The notes under the pieces are model-generated. The model was not told the origin of the DNA, ran no database searches, and was given only the letters and a program-made list of their open reading frames with translations. Positions 5,442 through 5,994 of a stretch of DNA of 5,994 bases are shown one piece after another. The stretch comes from Thermomicrobiaceae bacterium (lineage in GTDB: Bacteria > Chloroflexota > Chloroflexia > Thermomicrobiales > Thermomicrobiaceae), in the NCBI GenBank assembly GCA_007123655.1, contig SKKR01000157.1, forward strand, positions 1 through 5,994, written 5' to 3'. Made by a program: the position numbers and the translations under genes. Each line of letters opens with the position of its first letter. The first letter of the stretch is position 1.

Positions 5442-5994
5442 CTACGGTGAAGCCTGCGTTGAATGCGTGCCTGTCGCGATCGCCAGCAGGTCTATCGCTC
5501 GATCAACATCCTCATCACCGATCGGGTAATCGGCGGTGGTGAACTCGAAGACGTTGTCCGGGCTGCTCCGACCCGTTGCCCGCCGCGTCAACCTCGTCAG
5601 CGCCGCGTGGATCGGCTCGCGAACGCGGTCGGGCAGGCGGTAGCGAAGTCCGAAAACATCGAGCCAGAGCAGCCGCTGGACAAGCTTCCGGTTTCTGGCC
5701 CGGTACCGCATGACACGTTCGGAGCCGAACACCCCGCGGACCGTTACGTCCGCGTACACGTCTTCGAGCAGTTCCTGAAGCTCGTTCCGGCTGTATTCCA
5801 GCACATGGTGTGGGTTGGGGCCGGTGCCTGCCGCCAGCCTGTTCGGGGTCGTCAGGAGCAGATGACCGTCCGGTCGAAGCACGCGCCGGGACTCGAACAG
5901 GAAGCTGGTCGCGTCTTCAAGATGCTCGAGCACCTGGAAACAACAGAGAATGTCGAAGGAATCTGTCGCGAACGGGAGCGCGCCGGCATCTCCC
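5442..5994 (-). CDS. Class I SAM-dependent methyltransferase (partial, N-terminus missing)
   Basis: The gene enters from the right edge, so 183 residues of the C-terminal part are visible and the start lies beyond 5994. The frame stays open through 5934-5994 and reads GDAGALPFATDSFDIL (1-16), the typical post-motif II region with D-x-x-x-LPF and SFD. Next come FQVLEHLED (19-27), a VLRPDGHLLLTTPNR (38-52) motif III segment, and NPHHVLEYSRNELQELL (60-76). This is the Methyltransf_11/23 layout seen in O-, N- and C-methyltransferases, including many next to glycan or lipid synthesis genes. The SAM-binding GxGxG motif should lie upstream. The C-terminal part (about 95-183) has no catalytic motif I recognise. 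A frame beginning at the GTG at 5933 would lose the LPF-SFD region and is not the true start. Substrate unknown; the gene is probably upstream of the amidohydrolase in the same direction. Confidence 0.85.
   Translation of the reverse strand, partial: GDAGALPFATDSFDILCCFQVLEHLEDATSFLFESRRVLRPDGHLLLTTPNRLAAGTGPNPHHVLEYSRNELQELLEDVYADVTVRGVFGSERVMRYRARNRKLVQRLLWLDVFGLRYRLPDRVREPIHAALTRLTRRATGRSSPDNVFEFTTADYPIGDEDVDRAIDLLAIATGTHSTQASP

Overview
The window is GC-rich bacterial chromosome with dense coding, short intergenic gaps and plausible Shine-Dalgarno sites. There are no mobile elements, rRNA, tRNA or CRISPR repeats that I can see. The mix of genes suggests a Chloroflexota/Thermomicrobia-like or similar high-GC, possibly environmental or thermophilic bacterium: a stand-alone isoamylase-type early-set domain protein, an HD-type regulator N-terminus, a DUF5808-like small membrane protein and a YgeY-like M20 hydrolase. 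That placement is inference from family memory and was not computed.

Left block, minus strand, read from right to left: a flippase-like LPG-synthase transmembrane-family protein (1711-530); a small glycogen-binding/early-set domain protein (479-183); and the first 34 codons of an HD-domain-type regulator leaving the window at base 1. The three genes lie 50 and 80 bases apart and could be co-transcribed.

Middle: a ~450-base divergent intergenic region (1712-2169) separates this block from a plus-strand gene for an M20-family amidohydrolase/peptidase of the YgeY type (2170-3360). A good sigma-70-type promoter (2053-2081), a leader with small dyads and a strong ribosome binding site precede it. 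The M20 stop codon lies inside a perfect 10-bp inverted repeat (arms 3353-3362 and 3400-3409), in the short gap before the convergent minus-strand genes.

Right block, minus strand, read from right to left: a partial class I SAM-dependent methyltransferase (from beyond 5994 to 5442); a YtcJ-type metal-dependent amidohydrolase (5361-3727); and a 91-residue membrane-anchored DUF5808-like protein (3700-3425) 26 bases further on with its own Shine-Dalgarno site. The two convergent hydrolases (M20 and amidohydrolase family 3) both act on amide-type C-N bonds in their families, so a shared role in catabolism of amides, acyl-amino acids or cyclic ureides is plausible but unproven. I see no clearly new multi-gene system. 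The points most worth a second look are the changed active-site motif of the YtcJ-like enzyme, the small membrane protein paired with it, the lipid-flippase-like protein next to a carbohydrate-binding domain, and the dyad structures around the M20 gene.
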